From Treponema sp. (GTDB lineage Bacteria > Spirochaetota > Spirochaetia > Treponematales > Treponemataceae): DNA of 64,000 nt. The stretch lies in contig JAFLSO010000005.1 of the NCBI GenBank assembly GCA_022510925.1, positions 30,488 to 94,487 on the forward strand, written 5' to 3'. The notes beneath the pieces were generated by a model. That model was not told the origin of the DNA. It saw nothing but the letters and a program-made list of their open reading frames with translations, and made no database searches. A program made the translations under genes and the position numbers. This document shows, piece after piece, positions 1 through 8,290 of this stretch (position 1 is the first letter of the stretch; every line of letters starts with the position of its first letter).

Positions 1-12
1 TATTCCTGGCAT
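1..12 (-). CDS. Start of an unidentified gene running off the left edge
   Basis: Only the first four codons are inside the window (Met-Pro-Gly-Ile). The start is inferred from the promoter directly upstream: a perfect TATAAT on the minus strand ends 9 nt before this ATG, with TTGAAA 18 nt further up. This is the same promoter-to-start geometry as in many genes of the window that lack a Shine-Dalgarno sequence. The product cannot be named. It would be divergent from the CBM48-like gene at 173. Confidence 0.4.
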
Positions 13-21
13 GGCGCTTTG

Positions 22-51
22 ATTATACCCCGCATTTTTGTAGACTTTCAA
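22..51 (-). promoter_or_regulatory. Sigma-70-type promoter for the left-edge gene
   Basis: On the minus strand TTGAAA (46-51), an 18-nt spacer and TATAAT (22-27) lie 9 nt before an ATG at 12. The hexamers match the sigma-70 consensus at 5/6 and 6/6. No Shine-Dalgarno sequence fits before the ATG, so a leaderless transcript is likely. Confidence 0.55.
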
Positions 52-172
52 GTAAGCCCCTGAGGACTTATTTAAACATCGGAAAAAACAAAAAGCCTGT
101 TTACATAAAAACTTTTAAAAGAATAAGAAATAAAAATTAACGCGCCCGCATGAAACAGCCGATACCAGAAGC

Positions 173-901
173 ATGAGCAGACGATTATTGGCGCTGGCGT
201 CATCCATGGTGATTCTCTGCGGGATGATTTTCGCCGCGAAAGCAGAGCCCGTACTCACAGAGGAGGAGCTGGACTTCGCGCAGATAGCGCTTGGCATAGA
301 CAGGGTGCAGCCGCCTTACCTTAAGGGCGACTATGTTATTTTCACGCAGGAATACGACTCCAGGTTCGTGGGAATAGCGTTTGACTTCGAGAAATTCAAC
401 ACCATACATCCATTCCAGAGCCGCAAGATGCATGACGCTGACGGGAACGAGACGGGCGCCGTGTATTTTTTCGTCCTGCGTCTGCCTAAGTCCGTGCAGG
501 AATTCAATTACCGCATAGTAGTGGACGGGCTATGGACCACGGACCCGCTGAACAAAAGCAAGTCTTTCAGCCGCGAGGCGAACCTTACGCTGTCACACTT
601 TGACGCGAGCAGGTTCATTCCGCCGGTCACGGAGAAACAGCAGGAAGGCTACGTGCGCTTCATATACCGCGGTAAAAGCGGACAGAGAATCCGTCTGGGC
701 GGAAGCTTCACAAACTGGGACAGCTGGATTTATCAGCTTAAGGAGGTATCGCCGGGGCTTTACCAGCTGGACCTTCCGCTTCCTCCCGGAACATACGAGT
801 ACGCTTATTTTGTGGGAACCACGTCTTTCATAGACGAGTCCAATCCGCAGAGATGCTACACTGCGGAGGGAAAGAAAGCGTCCCGGCTGGTGGTGAACTG
901 A
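173..901 (+). CDS. Secreted protein with CBM48/isoamylase-N-like (E-set) domain
   Basis: 242 residues. Residues 1-24 form a signal peptide with a likely cleavage after Ala-Lys-Ala, so the protein is probably periplasmic or outer-membrane associated. The C-terminal third (about 160-242) reads as a glycogen-binding-like immunoglobulin fold: a Gly-Gly-Ser-Phe-Thr-Asn-Trp segment, then a beta-rich stretch with Pro-Gly-Thr-Tyr-Glu-Tyr-Ala-Tyr, as in AMPK-type CBM48 modules. The first half has a similar beta-rich segment ending in Val-Asp-Gly-Leu-Trp-Thr-Thr-Asp-Pro, so it may hold two E-set folds. No catalytic domain is attached. Binding to a glucan is inferred from the fold and not shown; a structural role is possible. 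The ATG at 150 in another frame stops at once, so 173 is the best start. Confidence 0.7.
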   Translation: MSRRLLALASSMVILCGMIFAAKAEPVLTEEELDFAQIALGIDRVQPPYLKGDYVIFTQEYDSRFVGIAFDFEKFNTIHPFQSRKMHDADGNETGAVYFFVLRLPKSVQEFNYRIVVDGLWTTDPLNKSKSFSREANLTLSHFDASRFIPPVTEKQQEGYVRFIYRGKSGQRIRLGGSFTNWDSWIYQLKEVSPGLYQLDLPLPPGTYEYAYFVGTTSFIDESNPQRCYTAEGKKASRLVVN

Positions 902-1019
902 GGTACGGGTACCGGGCATAAGCACTCACGCGCGGACAGGGCCCCTCACAAAGCGCCTTTATATCCGCCGCAAGAACAGAGGCCTAGCGCCGCATCGGCA
1001 AGTTTTTTCACCGCTGCCG

Positions 1020-1048
1020 TTGATACAAATCTTTTTAAATTATACAAT
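1020..1048 (+). promoter_or_regulatory. Promoter of the PilZ gene, leaderless geometry
   Basis: TTGATA (1020-1025), exactly 17 nt, then TACAAT (1043-1048). The -10 box ends 6 nt before the ATG at 1055, and nothing resembling a Shine-Dalgarno sequence lies between. The expected transcription start falls at or within 1-2 nt of the ATG. Confidence 0.7.
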
Positions 1049-1054
1049 TACGTC

Positions 1055-1456
1055 ATGAGCCGAAACAAACGGTGCGACCCCCGCTTCGACAACATGGGCC
1101 GTGTGGAAAGCTATCAGATATGCGCGCTTCCGGGCGTTTTAGAGGACATAAGCAAGTCCGGGTGCAAGGTAAGGTTTCCCATTCCCACTGAGGTTGACAT
1201 GGAGGACGACTATCCTCTCACAATAAGATTCCCGCAGAAAGAATCGTCGGTCTCCCCCACGCTGGAGCTTATAGCGCGCCCCGTCTGGAAAAACGTCACG
1301 GAGAACGGCAGCCTGCAGATAGGCTTCAGTTTCCTGCTTTCCCACGACACGAACGCCCTCAACGCTTTCATAGAGAAACTCAACATAACCACAAAGACTC
1401 CCGAGGAGCAGCTAGAGGAGCTCATAATTTCGCCCACGGTAAGTTTCGTCCTGTAA
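1055..1456 (+). CDS. PilZ domain protein (putative c-di-GMP receptor)
   Basis: 133 residues, essentially one PilZ domain. The N-terminal Lys-Arg-Cys-Asp-Pro-Arg-Phe segment supplies the RxxxR loop that binds cyclic di-GMP. The second signature follows at about residue 28 as Asp-Ile-Ser-Lys-Ser-Gly-Gly-like D-x-S-x-x-G (Asp-Ile-Ser-Lys-Ser-Gly). A beta-barrel-like strand pattern runs to about residue 105, then a short helix. PilZ proteins bind c-di-GMP and change a partner's activity, often in motility. The EAL protein at 14236 in this window could lower its ligand, which is inference. The stop codon lies one base before the next start, so it is co-transcribed with the methyltransferase. Confidence 0.85.
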   Translation: MSRNKRCDPRFDNMGRVESYQICALPGVLEDISKSGCKVRFPIPTEVDMEDDYPLTIRFPQKESSVSPTLELIARPVWKNVTENGSLQIGFSFLLSHDTNALNAFIEKLNITTKTPEEQLEELIISPTVSFVL

Positions 1457-1457
1457 T

Positions 1458-2462
1458 ATGAGCGCGGAGAGAGAGCCTGTGGCGGGCGCGGCATTCCTTG
1501 CGTTTCCGCAGATGAAAAGTCTTCTGGTCTCGGAACTGCAGGAGAGGCTGATGGCGGATTTATCAGGCCGGAAAGACTACGGGGATTTGCTCTGTCTGCC
1601 CGGGTACAGCCTGCATGAAAGAGATGTTCCGTACTGGTGCCGAACCGCGCTAAAGAATCCGTTCATGCTGCGCTTTGACTCCATAGGCGATGCCGCCGCG
1701 GAGCTCAGGGGAATGCAGCGCTCATGGGCGCCCTACGGACTTACATGCTTCAGGCGCACCGCCCTCATACAGGAAAAGCTTCCTTACGTGAATTTAAAGA
1801 GCAGGGATTTTCCGTTCGAGATACCGCGCTCGCCCATAGGAATTTACACACTGCTTGACGAGCACACGATGCTGGCCAGCGCGGACACCACCAGCTGCCT
1901 GCCGCTCGGAACAGTCACATGGAACGAGGACCACATAAACCCGCCCAGCAGGGCATATCTTAAGCTTCAGGAGGCTCTGGTACTGGCGAGGCATTTTTTC
2001 GGCGCGGAGCTTCCCGGGCCGGGCACCACATGCTTTGAGGCGGGGGCATGTCCCGGCGGCTGGACATGGGTGCTCGCGAATTCGGGGGCCAGCATACTCG
2101 CCGTTGACAGGGCTCCTCTGGCACAGAGCCTCATGGAGAATCCGCTGGTAACGTTCAGGGCCCACGACGCGTTCACGCTCGCCCCCGAGGAGATAGGACA
2201 GACGGACTGGGTGCTCTCGGACGTGATATGCTACCCCGAGCGTCTTCTGCAATGGACGCGCAGATGGCTTTCAAGCGGGCTCACAAAAAACATGATATGC
2301 ACCATAAAAATGCAGGGAAAAATAAACTGGCAGACGGTGAGGGAATTCGAGTCAATCCCGCACAGCCGCGTGGTGCATCTGAACTACAACAAGCACGAGC
2401 TCACATTCATCCACTGCGAGAAATCCGGGGAGAATAAAATCCGCGCGCAGGCCTGCGACTGA
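1458..2462 (+). CDS. RlmM-like SAM-dependent rRNA 2'-O-methyltransferase
   Basis: 334 residues. The C-terminal half is an FtsJ/RrmJ-type Rossmann methyltransferase. The SAM loop reads Glu-Ala-Gly-Ala-Cys-Pro-Gly-Gly-Trp-Thr-Trp at about 190-203, followed by Ala-Val-Asp-Arg-Ala-Pro for the acidic residue after strand 2. A later Leu-Ser-Asp-Val motif and Lys-Met segment occupy the catalytic Lys-Asp-Lys-Glu positions. This arrangement resembles Escherichia coli RlmM, which methylates C2498 of 23S rRNA at the 2'-O. The N-terminal part is shorter than in E. coli RlmM. The exact target base is inference. It starts one base after the PilZ stop. Confidence 0.75.
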   Translation: MSAEREPVAGAAFLAFPQMKSLLVSELQERLMADLSGRKDYGDLLCLPGYSLHERDVPYWCRTALKNPFMLRFDSIGDAAAELRGMQRSWAPYGLTCFRRTALIQEKLPYVNLKSRDFPFEIPRSPIGIYTLLDEHTMLASADTTSCLPLGTVTWNEDHINPPSRAYLKLQEALVLARHFFGAELPGPGTTCFEAGACPGGWTWVLANSGASILAVDRAPLAQSLMENPLVTFRAHDAFTLAPEEIGQTDWVLSDVICYPERLLQWTRRWLSSGLTKNMICTIKMQGKINWQTVREFESIPHSRVVHLNYNKHELTFIHCEKSGENKIRAQACD

Positions 2463-2476
2463 AAGATGATTGGCAT

Positions 2477-3391
2477 TCAAATGTCGCCAAGACGGTACGG
2501 AGTCGCCTGGTAGACGTAATAATTCAGCCAGTTAGAGTAAAAAAGATGCGCCGTGCTCCTCCACTTGGAATACACGGGGTTAATGGGATTGTCATCCGTA
2601 AAATAATTCTCAGGCATGGCGGGTTCCAGCCCCTTGTCCATGTCACGCCGGTACTCCTTCGCGAGCGTGTCCGCGTCGTACTCCAAATGCCCCGTCATAA
2701 AAATGGAGCGGTTGTCCCTGGACTTCGCTATGGTCATCCCAGTTACCGCAGACGTGGCAAGAAGAGTAAGGTTCTCGTTCGCAAGTATATCCTGCGTGCG
2801 AATTTTCGTGTAGCGCGACGTGGGGACAGGAAAATAATCGTCAAACCCGCGCAGAAGAGGCTCCGTGGGCGCTATGAGCTTGGAGTAGTATACGCCTGAG
2901 ATTTTCTCGCCCAGAAGGACCTTGTCTATTCCGTGCAGGTGATAGAGCCCCGCCATGGCCCCCCAGCAAATGTACAGCGTGCAGAAAACATTTTTCCTGG
3001 CGTAGTCCATTATGCGGCAAAGCTCCGTCCAGTAATCCACCTGCTCAAACGGAAGCTGCTCCACGGGCGCGCCGGTTATTATCATGCCGTCGAATTTCTT
3101 ATCGAACACCTCATCGCTGGTTATGTAGAACCTCTCCAGATGGTCCTGGTTCGTGTGCGTGGAGACATGACCCTCCATCTGCACAAGCGACACGTTTATC
3201 TGCAAAGGCGTGTTCGCCAGAAGCCTCAGAAGCTGCAGCTCCGTGGCCTCTTTGGTGGGCATAAGATTTATTATGGCAATCTCCAGCGGACGTATGTCCT
3301 GCGCCACCGCGCGATCAGAAGTCATCACGAATATGTTCTCGTTCTCCAGTGAGCTTCTTGCCGGCAGATCCGCGTCTATTCTTATAGGCAT
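2477..3391 (-). CDS. metA: Homoserine O-acyltransferase MetA, probably acetyl-CoA specific
   Basis: 304 residues from the ATG at 3391, giving the family's usual Met-Pro-Ile-Arg-Ile start; a longer reading would need a TTG without a ribosome site. The enzyme activates homoserine by acylation as the first committed step of methionine synthesis. The nucleophile Cys sits in Ile-Cys-Trp-Gly-Ala at about residue 142, and a conserved His and Glu follow in the C-terminal half. The acyl-donor determinant reads Gly-Ala-Pro-Val-Glu-Gln-Leu. Glu here marks acetyl-CoA users such as the Bacillus cereus enzyme, whereas Gly marks succinyl-CoA users such as E. coli. I therefore predict O-acetylhomoserine formation, despite the family name. 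Confidence 0.92.
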   Translation of the reverse strand: MPIRIDADLPARSSLENENIFVMTSDRAVAQDIRPLEIAIINLMPTKEATELQLLRLLANTPLQINVSLVQMEGHVSTHTNQDHLERFYITSDEVFDKKFDGMIITGAPVEQLPFEQVDYWTELCRIMDYARKNVFCTLYICWGAMAGLYHLHGIDKVLLGEKISGVYYSKLIAPTEPLLRGFDDYFPVPTSRYTKIRTQDILANENLTLLATSAVTGMTIAKSRDNRSIFMTGHLEYDADTLAKEYRRDMDKGLEPAMPENYFTDDNPINPVYSKWRSTAHLFYSNWLNYYVYQATPYRLGDI

Positions 3392-3397
3392 GGGAGC

Positions 3398-3403
3398 ATT
3401 ATA
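3398..3403 (-). promoter_or_regulatory. -10 box of metA, leaderless geometry
   Basis: A perfect TATAAT on the minus strand ends 6 nt before the metA ATG at 3391, leaving no room for a Shine-Dalgarno sequence. No good -35 hexamer stands at 17 nt; the hexamer there reads TAGCAT. Confidence 0.55.
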
Positions 3404-3424
3404 GCACAAGCAGACTAAATATGC

Positions 3425-3430
3425 TACACT
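3425..3430 (+). promoter_or_regulatory. -10 box of the alpha/beta hydrolase gene
   Basis: TACACT ends 8 nt before the ATG at 3439, and there is no Shine-Dalgarno sequence. It forms a compact divergent promoter with metA. This placement favours 3439 over the in-frame ATG at 3421, which would lie upstream of the expected transcription start. Confidence 0.45.
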
Positions 3431-3438
3431 GTACAGCC

Positions 3439-4434
3439 ATGGTACTCAAAGTAGACTACAAAGCCGCGGTAAAAAAACTAAAGGCCCTCTCTCTTTCCGG
3501 CAAAGTCGATCTGGAGACTTTCAGGGCAAAAATCGAGCAGGCTTTCTCATCAGACACAATACCCGCAAAAGTGGAATTCTCACAGAAAGAATACGGAGGC
3601 ATAAAGTGCGACATTCTTTCGCCTGAGATTTACGCGTCAAACAGGCTGCTCCTGTACATTCACGGAGGCTCCTTTGTGGCAGGCTCCCGTGAAAGCTGGA
3701 GGCCGTTCTGCGCGCAGTTGGCATCCGCGTCATCTTGCCGTGTCATAGTCCCGGAATTCCGCCTGCCGCCGAGCTATCCTTTTCCCGCAGGAATAGACGA
3801 CATCCAGGCCGTGTTCAGGCTTCTTCTGGCGGAGCTGGAGATAATGCTGCAGATGGAGAGCCAGGAATTCAAAAGGCGGCCGGAGATAGTCATAGCCGCA
3901 GACGGAAGCGGGGCGGGAATGGCCACAGCCCTTGTGCTCAGGCTCACGGAAAAAGAGATGGAGAGCCTTCACACGCTCGCGCTCATATCGCCGTGGCTGG
4001 ACATAAGTGACAGCGCGGAGATTCTGACGAACAGGCGGCTTAAGGATGAGATACTGAGCTCAGAGAGCATAAGGACCGCGGCGGACTTATACACTTACGA
4101 GTCAAACCTGGGGAACATATACGTTTCCCCGCTTCTGGCCGGCGCGGAGAGATTCAGGACGTTTCCCCCGGTGTTCATACAATGCGGGCAGAAAGAGATT
4201 CTTCTGGAGCAGAGCGAGCGCCTTAAGCAGATTCTGGATTCCGCGGGCGTAAGATGCGAGCTTGACGTGTGGCCCGACATGATGCACTATTTTCAGTTCG
4301 CGGACGAGTATCTGTCAGAATCCCACCTTGCCATAGAGAGGCTGGGCAAATTCATAAGCCGCAGGGAAGAGGAGAAAGAAGAGCGCGCGGAGCGGCAGAG
4401 AATCCTCAGGCTGAACAACATAGCCGCGGAGTGA
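3439..4434 (+). CDS. Alpha/beta hydrolase, hormone-sensitive-lipase/acetylesterase type
   Basis: 331 residues from the second ATG, chosen because the -10 box lies between the two candidates. The oxyanion-hole motif His-Gly-Gly-Ser-Phe follows Tyr-Ile at about residue 75. The nucleophile elbow reads Ala-Asp-Gly-Ser-Gly-Ala-Gly at about 155, close to the G-D-S-A-G of the HSL family. The catalytic Asp and His lie in the last 70 residues, in the Asp-Val-Trp-Pro-Asp-Met-Met-His segment. No signal peptide is visible, so it is probably cytoplasmic. Likely substrates are short-chain esters; the natural one is unknown. The C-terminus is charged and rich in Glu and Arg. The downstream U32 gene begins 5 nt after the stop, indicating an operon. 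Confidence 0.85.
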   Translation: MVLKVDYKAAVKKLKALSLSGKVDLETFRAKIEQAFSSDTIPAKVEFSQKEYGGIKCDILSPEIYASNRLLLYIHGGSFVAGSRESWRPFCAQLASASSCRVIVPEFRLPPSYPFPAGIDDIQAVFRLLLAELEIMLQMESQEFKRRPEIVIAADGSGAGMATALVLRLTEKEMESLHTLALISPWLDISDSAEILTNRRLKDEILSSESIRTAADLYTYESNLGNIYVSPLLAGAERFRTFPPVFIQCGQKEILLEQSERLKQILDSAGVRCELDVWPDMMHYFQFADEYLSESHLAIERLGKFISRREEEKEERAERQRILRLNNIAAE

Positions 4435-4439
4435 CATGC

Positions 4440-5912
4440 ATGGAACTTCTGGCTCCCGCAGGCAGCGCGGATAAACTTTATTACTGCTACGCTTACGGCG
4501 CCGATGCCGCGTACATAGGACTTAAGAATTTCTCGCTCAGGGCCAAGGCCGACAATTTTTATGAGGACGAATACAGGCGTGTGGCGGAGCTGAGAAAAAA
4601 GTTCCCCTCAAAAAAACTTCACTGCGCGCTGAACATAAGCTTTCATAATGATGAGATAGATAGTTTTATATCAAACATTCCGTATTTCAAACTTTATCCC
4701 ATAGACGCATTCATAGTGCAGGATCTGGGCATAGTCCCCATACTGCAAAAAGAATTTCCCGACGCGCAGCTTCATCTTTCCACGCAGGCCAGCTGCATGA
4801 ACCGCGAGGCCGTAAGAATGTACAGGTCCCTTGGATTCAGTCGTGTGGTGATGGGAAGGGAGGCGTCATTAAAAGAAATCGCGGAGATAAAAGACGCCGT
4901 GCCGGAGATGGAGATAGAATGCTTCGTGCACGGAGCCATGTGCATAGCATACAGCGGACGATGCCTTATGAGCGCGTACATAAACGGCCGCAGCGGACAG
5001 AGCGGATTCTGCTCCCACACATGCAGATGGGATTACGATGTTCTGGTGGGTGGAGAGCAGCGCGACACGGGCAGGATGCTTGCGCAGAGCGGGGATTTGG
5101 TTCTGCGCGAGAGGAAGCGCCCTGACGAGTATTTTCCTGTGTATGAGGGGGAGAATTTCACGGCGGTTCTCTCCTCCAAAGATTTGTGCATGATAGACCA
5201 TCTGGCCGATTTAAAGAAAGCGGGCGTGGACTCCCTTAAAATAGAGGGGCGCATGAAAAGCATATATTACGTGGCACTAATCACGCGGGCATACCGCAAG
5301 GCGCTGGACGCTCTGGACGGAAAAATAACTGACGGACAGGCGCGGCCTTTCATAGACGAGCTTTACAAAGTAAGCCACAGACCTTTCACCACTGCGTTCT
5401 ATTATGACAGGGCAAAGGCGGACGAGACTGCGAGCGGCGCGAGCGAGAGCCCGTGGGATCTTGCCGCAGAGACAGGGGACATTCTCTCAGAGCAGCAGAA
5501 AAAAGAAATCCTTGGGCGCGGAGAAAAACTTTCCATGAGACGCAGGGCGGAATACGAGGGCATGGTCCCCGAGGCGAGGGCTGCATACGATGAGCGCGTG
5601 AGAGACAATCCCGGCCGCTATCTTACGCCATGCACGGAGAAAGAGGGCTGGGAGATGTACGCCCTCACCGCGCTAAACATGATGGACAAGGACACCGAGC
5701 TTGAGATAGTCACGCCGGACACCGTGTCGCAGAGACTGGACGCAGACGATTACGAGCTTATAAATCCCGCCACAGGGGAGATTTACTCATGGTGCTGCAA
5801 CGGGCATCCGTGCGTAATCTACACCTGCATGAACCTGAGCGGCGGCGCTCTGCTAAGGAGCCGCAACAAAAACTGGAAGGACGACGGAGCTGCACCAGCG
5901 CCAGGAGCATGA
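4440..5912 (+). CDS. U32 family peptidase-like tRNA hydroxylation protein (TrhP/YegQ type)
   Basis: 490 residues, starting Met-Glu-Leu-Leu-Ala-Pro-Ala-Gly, the standard U32 N-terminus. A GGAG lies 8 nt ahead of this ATG, within the end of the hydrolase gene; a reading that begins near 4269 would overlap that gene by 160 nt and is rejected. The U32 signature is present at about 165-183 as Glu-Cys-Phe-Val-His-Gly-Ala-Met-Cys...Gly-Arg-Cys-Leu-Met-Ser, followed by two more Cys that complete an iron-sulfur-type cluster of cysteines. Family members studied in E. coli and Bacillus hydroxylate U34 of tRNA (TrhP) or quinone precursors (UbiU/V). The size and the Lys-Ile-Glu-Gly-Arg-Met motif fit TrhP better. 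Confidence 0.85.
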   Translation: MELLAPAGSADKLYYCYAYGADAAYIGLKNFSLRAKADNFYEDEYRRVAELRKKFPSKKLHCALNISFHNDEIDSFISNIPYFKLYPIDAFIVQDLGIVPILQKEFPDAQLHLSTQASCMNREAVRMYRSLGFSRVVMGREASLKEIAEIKDAVPEMEIECFVHGAMCIAYSGRCLMSAYINGRSGQSGFCSHTCRWDYDVLVGGEQRDTGRMLAQSGDLVLRERKRPDEYFPVYEGENFTAVLSSKDLCMIDHLADLKKAGVDSLKIEGRMKSIYYVALITRAYRKALDALDGKITDGQARPFIDELYKVSHRPFTTAFYYDRAKADETASGASESPWDLAAETGDILSEQQKKEILGRGEKLSMRRRAEYEGMVPEARAAYDERVRDNPGRYLTPCTEKEGWEMYALTALNMMDKDTELEIVTPDTVSQRLDADDYELINPATGEIYSWCCNGHPCVIYTCMNLSGGALLRSRNKNWKDDGAAPAPGA

Positions 5913-5931
5913 TTTTTTAATGCGGAAAAAT

Positions 5932-8283
5932 TCAGTCCACCATGCGTATGCTCACCGTCCGCGATGAGCTTCTTCCCTTGCTGTCGGTTACGGTAAGGGT
6001 GTAGGAGCCGGGCTCAGGCCTCCACAAAAAAGATTCGCCCGGAGACGTGCGCGCTATGAAATCTGACTCGCAGAACCAGAAAAGCCCGCTCGCGCTGGCA
6101 TCCGCCGACGCCTGCAAACTTATCACATTCAGGGCGGGAGTGCTTCTCCTGAAAACATATTCCGTGTTCCTTAAAGGCGAGCGTATCTCGGGAGCGAATC
6201 CCGGGGATGCCCCCGCAAGCCGCTGCTCTTCTGGCGGATAATCCGGCGGTGAGAGCCTGGGAAGCCCCGCCTGCGCGAAAAGCTCCATGAAGTCGCTGGG
6301 CCAGAATTCCCTTACCACGGACTGTATCCACGGGCGCTCTCTCATGTCAGGCGTCTCGTCAGTGCGGTACCCCGTGCGGGTGTCCACGTTTATGCGCCGG
6401 TGAATGCGGCATGAGGCTATGGGCGAGACTCCGGGAATGAACCATGCCTCCTCCGTCTGCGGGCAGTCCTCTCCGGGCAGCGCGCCCGACACCGAGCACA
6501 CCTCCACGAGCGAGACGGCATCGGGCCTCGTCAGATTCTTATCCTGCGCGATAAGGCTGCATTTTCCCTGCGACTCCAGGGCGGCCTTTATGCTGAAAAA
6601 AAGCGGTGCGGACGCGGCGCGACCTATAAAAGAATTGTTGCCGGTTCCGTCAAAATTTCCTATCCACACGCACAGAACATACTGTCCGAAAAATCCCACC
6701 GCCCAGCTGTCCCTGAAACCTATGCTCGTCCCGGTCTTGTAGCCGGCAAGAAATTCATGCGCTGAGCCGGAGCCTCCCTCTGGCGGCGGATTCTGCTCCA
6801 GCATCCTGCGGACTATGAAGCACGACTCCTCAGAGAGAAGTCTTACGCCGTCCGTCCTTGATATATCCGCATGAGGAAGTGTCAGGAACGCGCCGTATTT
6901 AAGCCCGCCGTTAAGAAGCATGGCGTAAAGCTCGCACAGCTCCATGGGCGTAACGTCCGCGCTGCCGAGGACCAGTGAGAGGCCGTAGAAATCCTCATCC
7001 AGCAGACGGGAAATTCCCGCGTCACGCAAGAAACCGTACAGGTTGGGATTGCTAAGCTCCTGCGCTAGGGCAACGGCGGGCACATTCCGGCTCTGAACCA
7101 AAGCCTCCCACGACTTAACCGGCCCCATGAAAGTGTTCCCGTAATTATCGGGACTGTACTCGCTGAAGCTTGACGGCGCGTCCTTAAGCATGGTGCTGTA
7201 ATGGATTATCCCCTGCTCCAGAGCAAGCGCATATATGAACGGCTTTAAAGCCGAGCCGGGGGAGCGCTTGGAGATATTGCCGTCAACCTGTCCCTGAATG
7301 GCATCATCATAGAATCCCCCCGAGCCCAAATACGAGAGCACCTCCATGCTGCGCCAGTCCATAAGCAGGACGGCCGCGTTATTCATGCCAAGCGTTTTTT
7401 TCTGGCGCAGATAGGAATCGGTGCAGAGGCGCACGGTCTCCTGCAAAGACAAATCCAGCGTGGTGCGCACCATGCCCCTGGAATTCTTTCCGCGGTTAAA
7501 TTCAAGAAGCCTGGTAAAATGAGGGGCCTCGTCGGGAAAGCGGCACACCAAGTCAGGCTCGGCGGACATAAAATCTCTCAAAGCCAGGTCACGCGGATTA
7601 TCCCTGCACCACTGCTCGAACAGCCGCATGCGGGCATCCATGAGCTCCCGGGGAACATTGCCGGAGGACGGGCATCTTTTGGTGGGATTCTGCGGAAGAA
7701 CGCAGAGCATGAGCATCTGGCTCAAATTAGTCCTCTCTATGCCGCATCCAAAAAAATATCTGCTCGCCGCCTCAAAGCCCTCTATGTTACGGCCGCACGG
7801 CGCCAGATTTATGTACGCCTCCAGAATCTGCTGCTTTGAGTAAACCGCCTCAAGCCTGAACGCAAGGAAAATCTGCCTGAGCTTTCCTGCAATGTTTCTG
7901 GTATAGAGCCCGTACTTAAGCTTTGCCACCTGCATGGTGATTGTGGACGCCCCGATCCTGCGCGAGCGCCTCACGTAAGTCTCCCATCCGGCCCTTATGA
8001 CGGAGCCGGGATTTATTCCGTGATGAGCATAGAACCTGCGGTCCTCCTGCAAAAGAAGGGCCTCTATGAATTCAGGGGGATATTCCGTTATGGGCTTGTA
8101 GACCCTGTATTTCTCATCATGCGTAAGATAAATCCTGAGCATGGAATTCCCGCGGTCCAGATACGCGCCCGAGAATTCCACGCCGTCATAGATGCTCCTC
8201 CGTCTGGCAAGCAGAATGTCAGCGCAAGCCACGGCGGAAAGAGCGGACACAAGCGCGCACGCTAAGATTATCCATTTTCTCAT
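5932..8283 (-). CDS. pbpC: Penicillin-binding protein 1C (bifunctional transglycosylase/transpeptidase)
   Basis: 783 residues. A membrane anchor covers residues 1-25. The GT51 glycosyltransferase domain (about 55-230) shows Glu-Asp-Arg-Arg-Phe-Tyr-Ala-His-His-Gly, carrying the catalytic Glu, and later Gly-Ala-Ser-Thr-Ile-Thr-Met-Gln. The transpeptidase domain has Ser-Ala-Leu-Lys (SxxK), Ser-Arg-Asn (SxN) and Lys-Thr-Gly-Thr-Ser. The last 90 residues form the BiPBP_C beta domain that is typical of PBP1C. The protein polymerises lipid II and may cross-link peptidoglycan in the periplasm. It is downstream of the alpha-2-macroglobulin gene with 7 nt between them, the same pairing as pbpC-yfhM in E. 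coli. Confidence 0.95.
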   Translation of the reverse strand: MRKWIILACALVSALSAVACADILLARRRSIYDGVEFSGAYLDRGNSMLRIYLTHDEKYRVYKPITEYPPEFIEALLLQEDRRFYAHHGINPGSVIRAGWETYVRRSRRIGASTITMQVAKLKYGLYTRNIAGKLRQIFLAFRLEAVYSKQQILEAYINLAPCGRNIEGFEAASRYFFGCGIERTNLSQMLMLCVLPQNPTKRCPSSGNVPRELMDARMRLFEQWCRDNPRDLALRDFMSAEPDLVCRFPDEAPHFTRLLEFNRGKNSRGMVRTTLDLSLQETVRLCTDSYLRQKKTLGMNNAAVLLMDWRSMEVLSYLGSGGFYDDAIQGQVDGNISKRSPGSALKPFIYALALEQGIIHYSTMLKDAPSSFSEYSPDNYGNTFMGPVKSWEALVQSRNVPAVALAQELSNPNLYGFLRDAGISRLLDEDFYGLSLVLGSADVTPMELCELYAMLLNGGLKYGAFLTLPHADISRTDGVRLLSEESCFIVRRMLEQNPPPEGGSGSAHEFLAGYKTGTSIGFRDSWAVGFFGQYVLCVWIGNFDGTGNNSFIGRAASAPLFFSIKAALESQGKCSLIAQDKNLTRPDAVSLVEVCSVSGALPGEDCPQTEEAWFIPGVSPIASCRIHRRINVDTRTGYRTDETPDMRERPWIQSVVREFWPSDFMELFAQAGLPRLSPPDYPPEEQRLAGASPGFAPEIRSPLRNTEYVFRRSTPALNVISLQASADASASGLFWFCESDFIARTSPGESFLWRPEPGSYTLTVTDSKGRSSSRTVSIRMVD

Positions 8284-8290
8284 GCGAGAA

